DNA of 64,000 nt from Zantedeschia hybrid cultivar. Taxonomy: Eukaryota > Streptophyta > Magnoliopsida > Alismatales > Araceae. Where the stretch lies: the NCBI GenBank assembly GCA_030544215.1, contig JARZZO010000008.1:15495114-15559113 (forward strand). The letters are read 5' to 3'. Shown here piece after piece: positions 1 to 10,860 of the stretch. The position numbers and the translations under genes are program-made. How positions within the stretch are numbered: position 1 is the first letter of the stretch; each line of letters starts with the position of its first letter. The notes under the pieces are model-generated. The model had not been told where the DNA came from. It searched no databases and worked only from the letters and a program-made list of their open reading frames with translations.

Positions 1-1990
1 GCAAACAGAAGCGTAAACCTGCTGCTGACTACGAATAGTTCATAAGTACAGCGGCGTACATATATGTATACGTGGAGAAGTAGATCGAGCCGGGCTGCGA
101 TGGCGCGTAATAATTTGGACACACCATTGCGTCAATCAACCCTGAAATAATTGAGGGACCTCCACCCCAGGTCCGGGACGACCCTGTGACAAGACCCTTT
201 CTGTATTTTGTGGACCGGTCAGCTAAAGACAAAGGGCTTATTCCCACAAGGCCGCCCTCGCCTTTGATTTCGAACTCGAGTACTGTCTTATCAGTCCACG
301 GCCTACAATTTAGGCCCTGCTTCCCTACATAATACATATATATATCCACCTGATGTGCCCTTCATGCCCCTCGCCCCACCCCACCTCGGTCGCTTTCTCC
401 CGGTTCGAAGGCCGAACCGGCAGGAACCATACAAGTTTTTAAATCAGCCATGAGCCGGTTAAAACGGACACCATCACGCTGCTCGAAGTGCCTGCAATAA
501 CTATAGTCTATCTATACTCAACGATACAATACTTGATTAGTTAGAACTAATAGAACAAACGCGACCCAAAACCTCCTTCCACGTTTTACATATCAAGGCC
601 ACGGAAAGGAAAGCCGCATCCGAGTGGGGAGAGATCGAGATTCGAGATAATTAGAAGGAACACTGTTTAGGGGCAGTAAATTTGTGGCTTTTAAGAACAA
701 AAGCCGACAGGACCACATCTTGGATGGGCATTGGATTCCAATGTTGCGAGCCGTCCTGCCCAATTCTGAAAGCATCGGTACAAATGAGGACGTACGGGAC
801 GACCTATTAATTTGTCCCAGCGAAGAGGCAGCATCCAACAAGTAGACAAATCAGAGTCCCCGTGGAGAGGAGTTTTGGACGAACGCAGATCATTTGACCG
901 GCAGACCGTAAACAATTAGTAAAGAGGGGGAAGGAGGTAAAAACTCCCAAAATCTCACCTCATCTGATCTCCTGTAATTGCAAAATGTCTCTCTCCTCCC
1001 TCTTTTTTACTGACCAAAACTTTAGTAAGTTTACCCACAATTTCAAAACTCGTGTTTGGTTTAGTACTACACCCCTACTACTACCACTCCTTTGGTCCAC
1101 GCGACCACCAAAGTCGCCACCACTTTCCCTCCCCTCCATTAGAGCCACAAGAAGAAAAGAAAAGAGCGCCCGAGGACTTGCACGGAGAGGACCAGAAGGC
1201 AGGAAAGGGGAGGGGGCGAAGAGGATAACTTAAAATGAGAGTGCGACAAAGCCCAAAGGAAATTTTTAAAAAGTATAAGGGGGTTAGATAGAATATAAAC
1301 GAAACCCCAACAGGGATAACTTAAAGGTGGTCGCGCTGCACCGTTCCCAAGCGTTTATAAAGAGTATCTTTTCAGATCTCTGTCCACCTAGTCGGGAAAA
1401 GACCACAGCGAGCACATCCACATCGCAGGATTCGTCTACTCCCAACAGGAAAGTAGTCTCCCACGTAAACCTACTTGACTTGTTCCAAACGCCGTCGCTT
1501 GTAGGGACAGCAGTAGATACACAGACACAGAGCAAGAACAGGAAGCAAACAAGGAGGAGGAGATCAAAACGAAAGGAGCCAAGGCGCTTAGATCAAATAC
1601 TTACAACCCTTTTTAAAATCACAGGAGGAGGGGAGGGGAAGAGTGGAGTAGGATAGAAATCTACATAGAGGTCGAAAAGGAGCACTTTTGCCACACTTTT
1701 GATTCTACAAAGGTCCTTCCCACGGGTAAAAATCCTAAGAAAAGACAAGGGAGAAGTATTTTCTGATGGGGAGAGGTCGTCTGCTCTGTTCTTTGGTCTT
1801 CCCTTCCGCTCTGCAAAACTCGAACGGGATTGGCTTCATCTAAACACAGTCCTCCTTCGCCTTGTCGTAACACGTTCTGGACCCATCAACAGTTCTGTCC
1901 ATGCAGGCTTGCAGGGAGGAGTCGGCCTCTGCGGCGAGCGGACACTTGGTGAGACCCATGGATGAGACGGTGACGAAATGGAGGAAAAGG
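1..1990. other. Unclassified complex DNA downstream of the MAKR gene
   Basis: This is about 2 kb of moderately GC-rich, non-repetitive sequence beyond the stop codon of the MAKR gene, so its right end should include that gene's 3' UTR. Several open frames of 60-110 codons occur on both strands, the longest at 29-349 (minus) and 1327-1656 (plus). None contains a domain I recognise, and the overlapping frames have no shared boundaries. The texture differs from the AT-rich DNA after 3.7 kb. It could be intergenic DNA, an old organelle-derived insertion or a decayed gene; the sequence alone does not decide. Confidence 0.3.
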
Positions 1991-1991
1991 T

Positions 1992-3308
1992 TTAAGGATA
2001 CCAACCTTTGGGGGCGTTAAAGGACATCTTGCAGTGGGCAATGGCGCTCTGAATCCCGTCCTGCTGCTGCAGCAGGGAGTCGTCGCGCCGACGGGCCAGC
2101 GTGGGAGGGGGCGAGGGAACCGCGGCCACGGCGGCGGAGGCGGATCTGCTCTTCCCCAGGTGCTTGCAGACTACGCGGAGACCCGCGGGGAGATTCCCCA
2201 TCTGGCCTGGCTTCTGGACGGCCTTCGTCGTAGTGGTGGTTGTGGGGGCGGTGCTGGTGGTGGTAGTACCGGTGGTGCTACTCGGGGAAGCGGTGTCGGG
2301 CACCGGAGGCGCTTCCCCGCCTTTCGCTTCCACTTCGCCGGCTGCAGCAGCCGACGAAGTAGTCGTCGCCGCCTGCGCAGGCGGCTCCTTTGGGACGACA
2401 CCTTCCGCGCCGAGCTGACCCGAGAATCTCAGCTTCTCCGAGTAGCGCTTAGAAACCCGCACGTAGAGCGGCTTGATCTTGTTGATGTACTTCTGCACGA
2501 GCTCCTTGGAGAGCTTCTTCTCCCCAGCGGAGACCGCCGGCGCGCCGCATTCGTCGGCCTGCTGCTTCGACGCCCTGCCGCTGCTGCTGCCGGTGCTCCT
2601 CGAGCTGTTGTCCCTGGTGAAGAGGGACACGATCGGCACCTCCTCCACCTTAAACTTCACCGTGAACAGCTTGCTCTGGCGCTGCTGGGGGTGCTTCGGT
2701 GACGGCACAGCCGCCGGGGCAGAGCCATTGAGGGGCTCCCCAGCAGGAGCAGCCGCAGGGGCGTGCTTGGGCCTCCTGAAACCCAGCATGAGGACGCGAA
2801 ACTTGGTTTTGAGAAGCGACACCGGGAGTATGTGTGGCCTGGCGTGGGCCTCCGCATGGTTGAAGACGAGGGAGGAAGACTCCAGCGGCACCAGCCTCCC
2901 TTTGAAGAAAAGATCGTCGGAAGGGGAGAGCGGGAGCCCCGGGTCGGCCCGGAGATCGCCGCAGCTGCCCTCCGACGACACGGTGAAGTTGAACTCCCTC
3001 TCCTCCCCCGCGCCCTCGTCGTCCGTCGCCTCCTCCCTCCCTTCCTCCCCTTCGCGGCTGCTCCCGTCGTCGTCCTCCTCGTTCCTGTCGCCCTCGCAGT
3101 CTTCGTCCGGGACAGCGAACTCCAGGTCGAAGAAGGGGCCCTCGTCGTCGCCGTCCCCGGACTCGTCGTCGGTCTCCCCACCGGAGTGCAGCGCGGAGGT
3201 GGCGATGGTGGTGATGGAGACGGCGGGACGGGCGCTGGCGGCGGCGGAGATGGCAGTCGCGCCGCCGCCGCCTCCGCGCCAGTACTTGAGCAAGCTGAAG
3301 GCTTCCAT
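1992..3308 (-). CDS. MAKR2: Membrane-associated kinase regulator, MAKR2-like
   Basis: The protein has 438 residues, encoded in one exon with strong GC bias. It opens with MEAFSLLKYWRGGG and has a GPFFDLEFAVP block (57-67), an acidic Asp/Glu-rich stretch (about 45-103), DLFFKGRLVPLE (132-143), a basic KSRSAS motif (386-391) and a C-terminal QQQDGIQSAIAHCK block (414-427). These are hallmarks of the plant MAKR/BKI1 family. Members are unstructured plasma-membrane-associated proteins: basic motifs attach them to the membrane, and the C-terminal helix-like motif binds receptor-kinase domains. Arabidopsis MAKR2 restrains the TMK1 auxin-signalling kinase; that role here is inferred from similarity. 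The first Met (3308) is chosen because it starts the conserved N-terminal block. A TATA-like GATAAAAAG lies about 75 bases upstream (3383-3393, minus). Low-complexity Ala, Pro and Thr runs separate the motifs, as is usual in the family. The exact paralogue number is uncertain. Confidence 0.9.
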   Translation of the reverse strand: MEAFSLLKYWRGGGGGATAISAAASARPAVSITTIATSALHSGGETDDESGDGDDEGPFFDLEFAVPDEDCEGDRNEEDDDGSSREGEEGREEATDDEGAGEEREFNFTVSSEGSCGDLRADPGLPLSPSDDLFFKGRLVPLESSSLVFNHAEAHARPHILPVSLLKTKFRVLMLGFRRPKHAPAAAPAGEPLNGSAPAAVPSPKHPQQRQSKLFTVKFKVEEVPIVSLFTRDNSSRSTGSSSGRASKQQADECGAPAVSAGEKKLSKELVQKYINKIKPLYVRVSKRYSEKLRFSGQLGAEGVVPKEPPAQAATTTSSAAAAGEVEAKGGEAPPVPDTASPSSTTGTTTTSTAPTTTTTTKAVQKPGQMGNLPAGLRVVCKHLGKSRSASAAVAAVPSPPPTLARRRDDSLLQQQDGIQSAIAHCKMSFNAPKGWYP

Positions 3309-4519
3309 GGTGGGGAGAGCCAGAGCAGAGAGGGAGGGAGGGGGGAGGGGAAAATAAGGGACGGGCTTCTGGGTAGTGGCCGCTTTTTATCTTGGGTTCC
3401 CCCTTTACCGCCCTCCACCTTTGTCCAGAGGTGGTGGGGGGGGGGGGGGGAGGGCCGGAGGTTGCGGTGGTGGGGGACTGTGATGGCGGATTAAAAGGAG
3501 GTTTAGGGGGAGGGGGGAAAGTAGAAGGGTGCAGAGAGAGAGAGGGGGTAAAGAGAGAGTTTTGGGGGAGGTGAGGTGAAATGGACGCTGCAAATGGCGT
3601 GACAGGGGCGTCAGATGAAACAACCCCCCACCTTTTGGCAGAGGCTGCAGGGAGAGCGTCCAAGGAGGAAGGGTCGTCCTTTTTAACTTTGTGAAATTTT
3701 TATTGGGGCTCTTGCACACCTATGTGAAATTTCTGCTCTTGCCATGTGAAAAATATTCTTGCATTTATTTTTTTCTAACCAAAAAGTAAGTAAAGGAACC
3801 GACTCGGTTGGTTTTGTTTCATCCCTTCACTTTTTTTTTGAAGTTCTTGAGTTTAATTGGTTGAGACTTGGGAGCTTAAAATCTATCTTACTATTGGACG
3901 AAGGTGTGCCCTAAGATTATTTTTCCCTGATTTGTGATACTATTTGGACCTAGAATTATCATCTAATCAAGTGAAATTATCAGTGTTGCATAGAATTATC
4001 TCTGTATTATGAGAAAATATTGGACTTTGTTCCAACTTGCACCCTCCCATATGTATGCGTGCATATTCACCCAACTGAGCTACCATATAAAAAAATATAT
4101 AAAAATGAATAAATGATTAATCTTTTTCTATTCCTATTGCAAATGAGATCTAAAAAATATAGCATCCATTTAACAATATACAAAAATTATTTTATATGTA
4201 AAATAAACTAATATGGATGTCGGAATTCAAATTTCAAAATGACATGTGGTGCATTTTCTTGAGCTTTGGAGCTCTTGAATCACTATAAATTTACTGTAAT
4301 TGATTCTTATCGAAGACTTGCACATGCACCAGATTTTATGCCACCCCTAGTCGTTTATTTGTCCTCGTATAAGACTTTTAGACTCAAATATTTTTCAAAC
4401 ACCTAAATCTAAATAAATTCGGACTTGCCAAATTTATTTTCTAACACTTTCAACCAAAGTAAGGGACATGTCAAAAGAAGCCTTTTCTTGTCATTCTACA
4501 GGTGAGCCTTGGGACACCC
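3309..4519. other. MAKR 5' flank and AT-rich intergenic DNA
   Basis: The first about 400 bases (3309-3700) are purine/pyrimidine skewed, with a G run at 3436-3450 and GA repeats near 3535-3545. They probably hold the MAKR 5' UTR and promoter. The rest is AT-rich intergenic sequence in which I see no gene. Confidence 0.4.
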
Positions 4520-4527
4520 ATCACGCC

Positions 4528-5041
4528 TAGGCAGTCAACGGAAATCTAATTATCCGATTTTTCGACGCGTTATCAGAAAAAAAATATTTGTTTCGATAAA
4601 AAATATCAACCCGATAATTATCAGAATCGAAAACGAATATTGCCGATAATTATCGGAATCGGAAACACATGTTTTCGTATCCGTTTTCCGATTTCTAATT
4701 TTGATTATTATTAAGTTTATTATTATTAATAAATATTAACCTTTAGATCATTTTTGATCTAATGGTTGAAGAGAGGGATTTTTGTAAGAAGGGAGGATCC
4801 TAATAAATTTTAAATAAATAAATTAAGAAATTAATAATTTTTAATAATTATCAAAAATAATATCCGATTCCGATATCAAATCAGAAACTAAAAATGTACT
4901 TTCAGATCTTATCGGAAACAAAAATAAAACATACATTTATCGATTTTATCGGAATCAAAAATGGAAACAAGTTATTGTAATCGGAATCGAAAAACGAAAA
5001 CACCTATTTTCATTTCCGTATCCTACCCATTTATAGCCCTA
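4528..5041. mobile_element. Non-autonomous hAT-like DNA transposon with perfect 8-bp target duplication
   Basis: The 514-bp element is flanked by identical ATCACGCC copies at 4520-4527 and 5042-5049. Its ends both read TAGG inwards (left TAGGCAGTCAAC, right reverse complement TAGGGCTATAAATGG). The interior is AT-rich with many short GATAATTATCGGAATCG-like subterminal motifs in both orientations. An 8-bp duplication, short terminal repeats beginning TAG and repeated subterminal motifs are typical of hAT elements. No transposase frame is present, so it depends on an enzyme made elsewhere. The perfect duplication suggests a fairly recent insertion. Confidence 0.8.
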
Positions 5042-5049
5042 ATCACGCC

Positions 5050-6437
5050 TCAGTTAAGGCAGTTCATTAGTCTAAAAGGGCATCGGTTTAGCAAATATAT
5101 TTTGGGAGTCAGCTCAGACCTGACCCACAGTTTTCTGATTAGCAGATCTGGAAGAGAGCTGACGCCAACTGACTCATCAACTCAGTGAGTTCATGCCCTC
5201 CCTCATTTCTGTCAGTGAGATTTTTGGAGTTTGTCAACCCCTAAATCTGAAAAGTCAACCAGTCAACCCATTTTATTAGTAAAATGTGGGGGGTTCATGC
5301 CAACTGGAGTGGATGGTACATTGGTCTCAGCTTCTATTTCTTCTTGTTAACAATGGCAAGAGCAGAGGGAGACCGGTGTTTAGTTTAGGACTGTAATCTA
5401 AATATGCAATTTAAAAAAAATACGATTTATGAAAAAAATCTTAACACATTTATGAAAAAGTATAATTTAGTCATATTTTTCCATCTTAACGCATTTTTCA
5501 CACATTAATCACTATTCATGAAAAAAGAAAAAGAAATTATGAGTATAAGAATCATAATAAGTCATGATTTAATCATATATTTGTCATAAAAATGTTTTTA
5601 TAAGGAAGTATTTTTATCTTATATTAAATATTTCTCAAATGTTATAGTTCAAAATTAACTTTTAAAGTTCATTCACATTTTTCAGAATTCTTGCACTTCT
5701 TTTAGATTTTTTCAAGTTATCGTTTTGTCTAATAGATAATTTATTCCGAATCTCGCTCTGGTAAAGATTGTTGGGTGGTACAGCTCTACAAAGACCAGCG
5801 CGTAGCAATGCCTCTTAATAATTCGGGTAGGCACCCTTATATTAATGGATTACAAATATGGAATCAGAGAGTTGTTGGTACGCACTTCTTAAACCTGTAT
5901 CTGGTAGGCACCCTTGTTCGCATTTTCAGACATGTTAATATGTTATGTATTAATGATATTTATATTTGATTTGAAATCTGTGTTAATTAATATGTTATCT
6001 GGTACGCCCTTCCCAGATCAGTATCTTCTGGAGTCATTCTCAAGCCCCAACATGGTGACTAGCGTAGACCGGCAAAAAAATTGAAACTTTATGGTATACA
6101 ATTTAAAGATATATAATTTGAAAGTGAAATGCTTTCCTTTAAGAAAGTATGGTTACTTTAACAAGTATATGACTAAGTCACAATTAAACTGTGACCTTCG
6201 AATTTTTTTTTATTCCGTGCGTCTTGATCTTATAAATTGTCAAAACTGTGTTAGGATGAAAAAAATGTGATTAACTCTCAATAATTTTAAAAAGAACACA
6301 GATTTTGTTACACAGGTTATAGGTATATGTATGTTATCTATTTGACGAGTAGAAGTAATAGTATGATCTTACTTTTTCATGCATCTGTTTCAATTTTTTG
6401 AGATGCATAGAATAACGAAAAATATGACAAAAAATTT
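5050..6437. other. AT-rich intergenic DNA, no gene seen
   Basis: No coding region is supported here. Repeated GGTAGGCACCC/GGTACGC-like motifs occur around 5826-6010 and may be a decayed small repeat. Confidence 0.4.
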
Positions 6438-7096
6438 GGTCTCGATTTGGTAATATGATAGAACAAATATTTGTGTTTAAGATTAAGTGTGACTTTCCGT
6501 TCTTATTCTAATTTCCATTTATATTTGATAATGAATAAGATGTTCATGTTCTTGAATAATAAAATTTCCATTGGTAATCGATAATCTGATTACTATCTTA
6601 TAGGTCAATTAATGGATGATCTTTTTAAATTGGCATGTATAATGAAAAATATAATGGATATAAAAAATTTTTGACTGCATACATTTGATATACTAAGGAT
6701 CTGACTGAATATTACCTTAGCAGATAAGTTTTCTAAATTAATAGCATAAAGAACATGATTATGGATCTATCTACACCAAATATGACCCATTTGCACCCCT
6801 AGACACAGAGAATAAGAAGTAGGGGTGGGATAATAATTAAAGATACCTCACCTGCTCTCACGTTGCTTATACTCTGGCGAAGATTTTCCTTTTTCCCTAC
6901 TCTATCACGAACAAGAGTGAGACTTCGTACTGATCCAGTTTGCTATATATGATGCAAATATTTCTAGCTATATATTATCTTTGGTTGAGCAAAATTTGGG
7001 TCTTATTCTATTTTCCTTTGCCATAATAAAATTTAAAATTTGAGCTCTCTTCTACTTCTTATTCCAGCACTATCTTACTATCAAACAGAGTCTTAT
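6438..7096. mobile_element. Probable DNA-transposon remnant with terminal inverted repeats
   Basis: The left end reads GTCTCGATTTGGTAATATGA and the reverse complement of the right end reads GACTCTGTTTGATAGTAAGA, a 20-base imperfect inverted pair. A second inner inverted pair (AGAATAAGAAGTAG, 6811-6826, against 7047-7065) lies inside. No coding capacity and no clear target duplication were found, so superfamily and exact ends are uncertain. Confidence 0.4.
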
Positions 7097-8500
7097 CAAA
7101 TTCTAGTGTTTTGCATGGCCTTCACATGCCCATGTTCAACAGGTTTGAATGGTAAAGACGAGGTACAAGTTTCTGAAGGAAAGAATAAAGTTACTGCAAA
7201 TTTATGAAGATAAGAACAATGTTAAGGTTACATATATTTTTAATTGTAAATTTAAAAATTCACTTACCATTCGTGATCCATTAGATAAGGTTTTGCACCT
7301 TCAACTATTCAGCAAATCTACGGATAACTCAAGTCATCTGAGAACAATTAACTAATAACAATTAACAAACGGCGACATCGGTGTCTCAACTTATATGACA
7401 GACACATCACCATCCGTGCTACTCTCAACACGTTGACATCGCTGCATGATATCACATGGATCGTCGTCGTTCACAGCCATGGCCGGCTTTGCAGGACTGC
7501 AGAACTCTGCGCAGCGTGCCTGCATTCATATGAAAGTGCTCTTCGCCCATGGAGACAGCTTCCTCCACGACTGTGTATGACAGGCATCGATCCCTCCCCC
7601 CCCTCTATGCCTGCATGCCACTTGTAGTTTTGCACCCCCTAGACGTGCCCACCCCCCGCAGAAGGAAATTTCATGAAGAGGATGGGCGAGAAAAGGTGAA
7701 CAGAGAAAGAAGAGGGCTTAAGCGCCTCTGCTCTGGTTCAGGCATGGGTAGGATCTCTCTCACGGTGTTCTATATCTCTTGTTTGGGTCTGCGAGGCATC
7801 AAGTTCTTGCAAGGAGCGTAGTTGCAAGGAAGCTTCACAAAAGGTGACCGTGCAGAAGCCCAGCAACAGGTGGGCAACGCAGGGAAGTGACCTGCGCGCC
7901 TGTGGGGGCCGGGGACGACACTTTCCCTCCTCTTTTGCTGATGCGAATCTACGGCCATGGCCCGCTGCCGGCGCTGCTGCGGGAGCCAAGGCTGTTGAGC
8001 GTAAAGAGGTGTGTGCACAGTGCGGAGTACAAGCTACGTCTGCGCCCACGACCGCTAGCCACGAGGGCCTGCAAGGGAGTTGGCTGAGGGGGTCAACCGA
8101 ATTCTTTAATATTCCATATAAATGCCAAGGGAGGGCATCGAGGGAGCTGTACGGCTGACTTGGAAAATAAGACAAACGAGATAATGTGGTAAATTAATCG
8201 GTTCAGCGGCCTTGTGTCCTTCCCTGGTTGTGGCTCGACCAATCTGATGATCATACTTTGCAATACAAGAGACTCGACTCTCTCCGGTGTTCTGACAAGA
8301 GTGAGCGAGTTACTTAAGACAGAAGTGCTAAATTTTAAAGTGGGAGTAAACAACAAATGCAAAAGATTGTCATATAATTAACACAAATAGGGGGCAGTAG
8401 GGTACCAGACTTTAGAATGGACTGAAGAAGAAGATTTAGGTAGCTAGATAGGCATATTTTTCTTACTGTAATAATCTAGTTTCTCTTAAATTGGCGTGAT
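7097..8500. other. Intergenic DNA with a GC-richer island, no recognised gene
   Basis: A GC-richer island at about 7430-8160 contains overlapping frames on both strands (for example 7738-8175, minus). None shows a known domain, a conserved start context or a coherent composition. No gene is called. Confidence 0.35.
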
Positions 8501-9600
8501 AAGTGTTAGTTTGAAATGACCGAAATTCTTCTATATGTTAATATGATTCATATATGGTGTATTTTCGCACTTCCATCAAGTCCATATATAATACTAGGAT
8601 CCGACTGCAACACGACGTAAAGAAACATAAGATGAGGAGGACAAAGAAAGTGGAAAGAAGCGAAGCGGAGGGGCGTGAAGAGTGGCGGATGGAAATGCCA
8701 ACGCAGCGACGTTCCTGTTCGTTTACCATTTACCATTTACGCCATTCGGGAAAGAGCAGCGACGCCGTACCTGCCGCTCGGCCTGCCCTTCTTTTATCCT
8801 TTTTCCCGATCTTGGGCCACCGCCGGGCATGCGGCTGCTTCACCCGGTCGCGAGCCCCGCTGCCAGTGCCCGCACAAGTCTCATTTGACCGCCCAGTCCC
8901 ACGGCACCCGACAGCAGTAACCCCCAGCTTTGCTGCACCCCCTCCATTCCACTCCCCTCGTCGCCCACCACATGATGTCTCAATCGAATCCGCCGGGTCG
9001 TCCAATCAGTGTAGCATCAACGTACAGGCCCATCCGCCCCATCGGAGTCGGAGTAACTCTTCCTTTTCCCCTCCTCTTTCCCTGTGATAATTATTGGAGT
9101 CCCGGCGCGGGCCCTCGGCCGCTGACAGCGCCACGCCCTCCGGTTTGTGCCTGCGACGGTAAACCTGCAGGAGCCTGCGGGTACCTTTGCTGAGCACACC
9201 AGCCATGAACCCTACTACATCTGCTGGATTCTTGCTTGGTCCTTCCACGCCGGTCACACACACACACTTGGAACACACGGATCTCCAGGCAGGCCCGTCC
9301 GTGAAGTGCCAGTTCCAAAAGATTCGATGGTACACGGCAAATCTAAAGTGGGCTGCACCACAGGCTCGAAGTCGGGAGGGCTCTCCCCTACGCCCCCACC
9401 ACGGCCCACGCTGCTCCAGAGTGTGGGCTCGCCAATCGAGCCGGAGCTCTTCCTTCTGCCGGTCGTCGTAAGATTTACCAGCAGGTGGTTGTAATGAGTG
9501 TCTTACCAGGAGGTGGTAATAATGGAGAATCCGATCCAAATCCAGTAACGAGGGAAAACGTAACAAGACGAGAGTCCAGAAGCTAGATTTGCACGGTACA
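8500..9600. other. GC-rich island with unrecognised open frames
   Basis: From about 8630 to 9480 the DNA is distinctly GC-rich against AT-rich surroundings, and frames of 75-236 codons occur on both strands (8554-9087 plus, 9006-9716 minus). The translations are rich in Pro, Arg and Ala, share no recognised domain, and run out into AT-rich flank. They are most simply chance frames in GC-rich DNA, or a decayed gene or repeat. Confidence 0.3.
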
Positions 9601-10860
9601 AAACATCCTTGCCCAGATATTCTACTAGTTTTAAATCTGATGCATTGTGAAATTATTTTAAATATATTAAATTTAATTATAATATAAAAATAATCTATTA
9701 ATTTAAATAATTTCATCTTAATAAAGTTTCAATTTTAAGCAAATAATCAAGTATAAAGATAATTTTACACGAGATATATTAAATTTTTAATTTTACTTAA
9801 TAAGGATTATAATATGAAGGCATTTCTCTGGGATGGTAAATTGTATTAGTATTAGTTATGTAAGATTAATAGAGAAATCTCATAAGACTCAAAGTAATTT
9901 TGAAAATAATAAATAATAATAATATGCAGTAAATAATTAAGTATAAATATAATTTTAAAAAATAAAAAAATAATAATAATATATAATTAAGTATAAACAT
10001 AATTTTGTATGAGGACTATGACAAAATAATAACATCATGCAAATTAAGTAAAATACTATTCTAGCACAATGGATGCCCATGATATTTCTACGTAATAAAA
10101 AATTTAACAATACCGTTATTCAAAAATAGATCATTTATGAAAAATGTTGTCAATGAAGGTTCTAACTTTAGGGTTTCGAGTTGTCTTCTTTGTCAAATAA
10201 TTTATCGTATATATTAATATACTTTAAAATATTAATATGTTATATGTTATAATTAAAATTATTACAATTAACAAATATTATATGTGACTATAAATCCTAA
10301 ATATTATATGGTATGATAATTATTAACATATAAAAATTAGTATAATAAATAATAAATACCAATAGTATATGACAAAAAAGTATATAACATATGAGTTAAA
10401 TAAATTTATAAGAAAAGTTAAATAAAATAGAGTAAGACAAATATTTAGAAATAATATTATTTTCTATTTAATGTTAATATAATTTAAGTTTTTAATTTAT
10501 TTTATAGAATTTTTAATATAATATAAATATAATATAATATAAATAATTTAAAATAATATCTTTATTATTAAAAAAATTCTTTAATTTTAGGGGGCTATGA
10601 ACCCTCATTCCTCTACGTCTATCCCTGAGAGAGAGTGTGTGTTATGACTATTAATAAGTTATTTTAAAACGAGTGGAGGGAGAGTTATGACTATTAATGA
10701 GTTATTTTAAAATGAGTAGAAATAAGAAGAAAAAAATAATAATGATAATAGTTATGAACATTAATAATTTTTTTAAGAATTATTTAATAATTTTTTTAGT
10801 ATAAAATAATATGAAAATATCACGTAAGTTAGGTTGAAGCACAAGTTTCGACTGAAGTTA
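9600..10860. other. Very AT-rich intergenic DNA
   Basis: Long AT-rich DNA with TTA/TAA runs and no coding signal. A two-unit tandem repeat built on TTATGACTATTAAT and GTTATTTTAAAA lies at about 10639-10725. Confidence 0.4.

Noticed and set aside
2034..3663. Long open frames on both strands overlapping the MAKR gene (for example 2473-3357 plus, 2650-3663 minus)
   Set aside because: They are antisense or shifted readings of GC-rich coding DNA. Only the 1992-3308 minus frame carries the conserved MAKR motifs.
9006..9716. A 236-codon frame on the minus strand
   Set aside because: No recognised domain, composition changes abruptly into AT-rich DNA at its start, and competing frames of similar length exist on the other strand.
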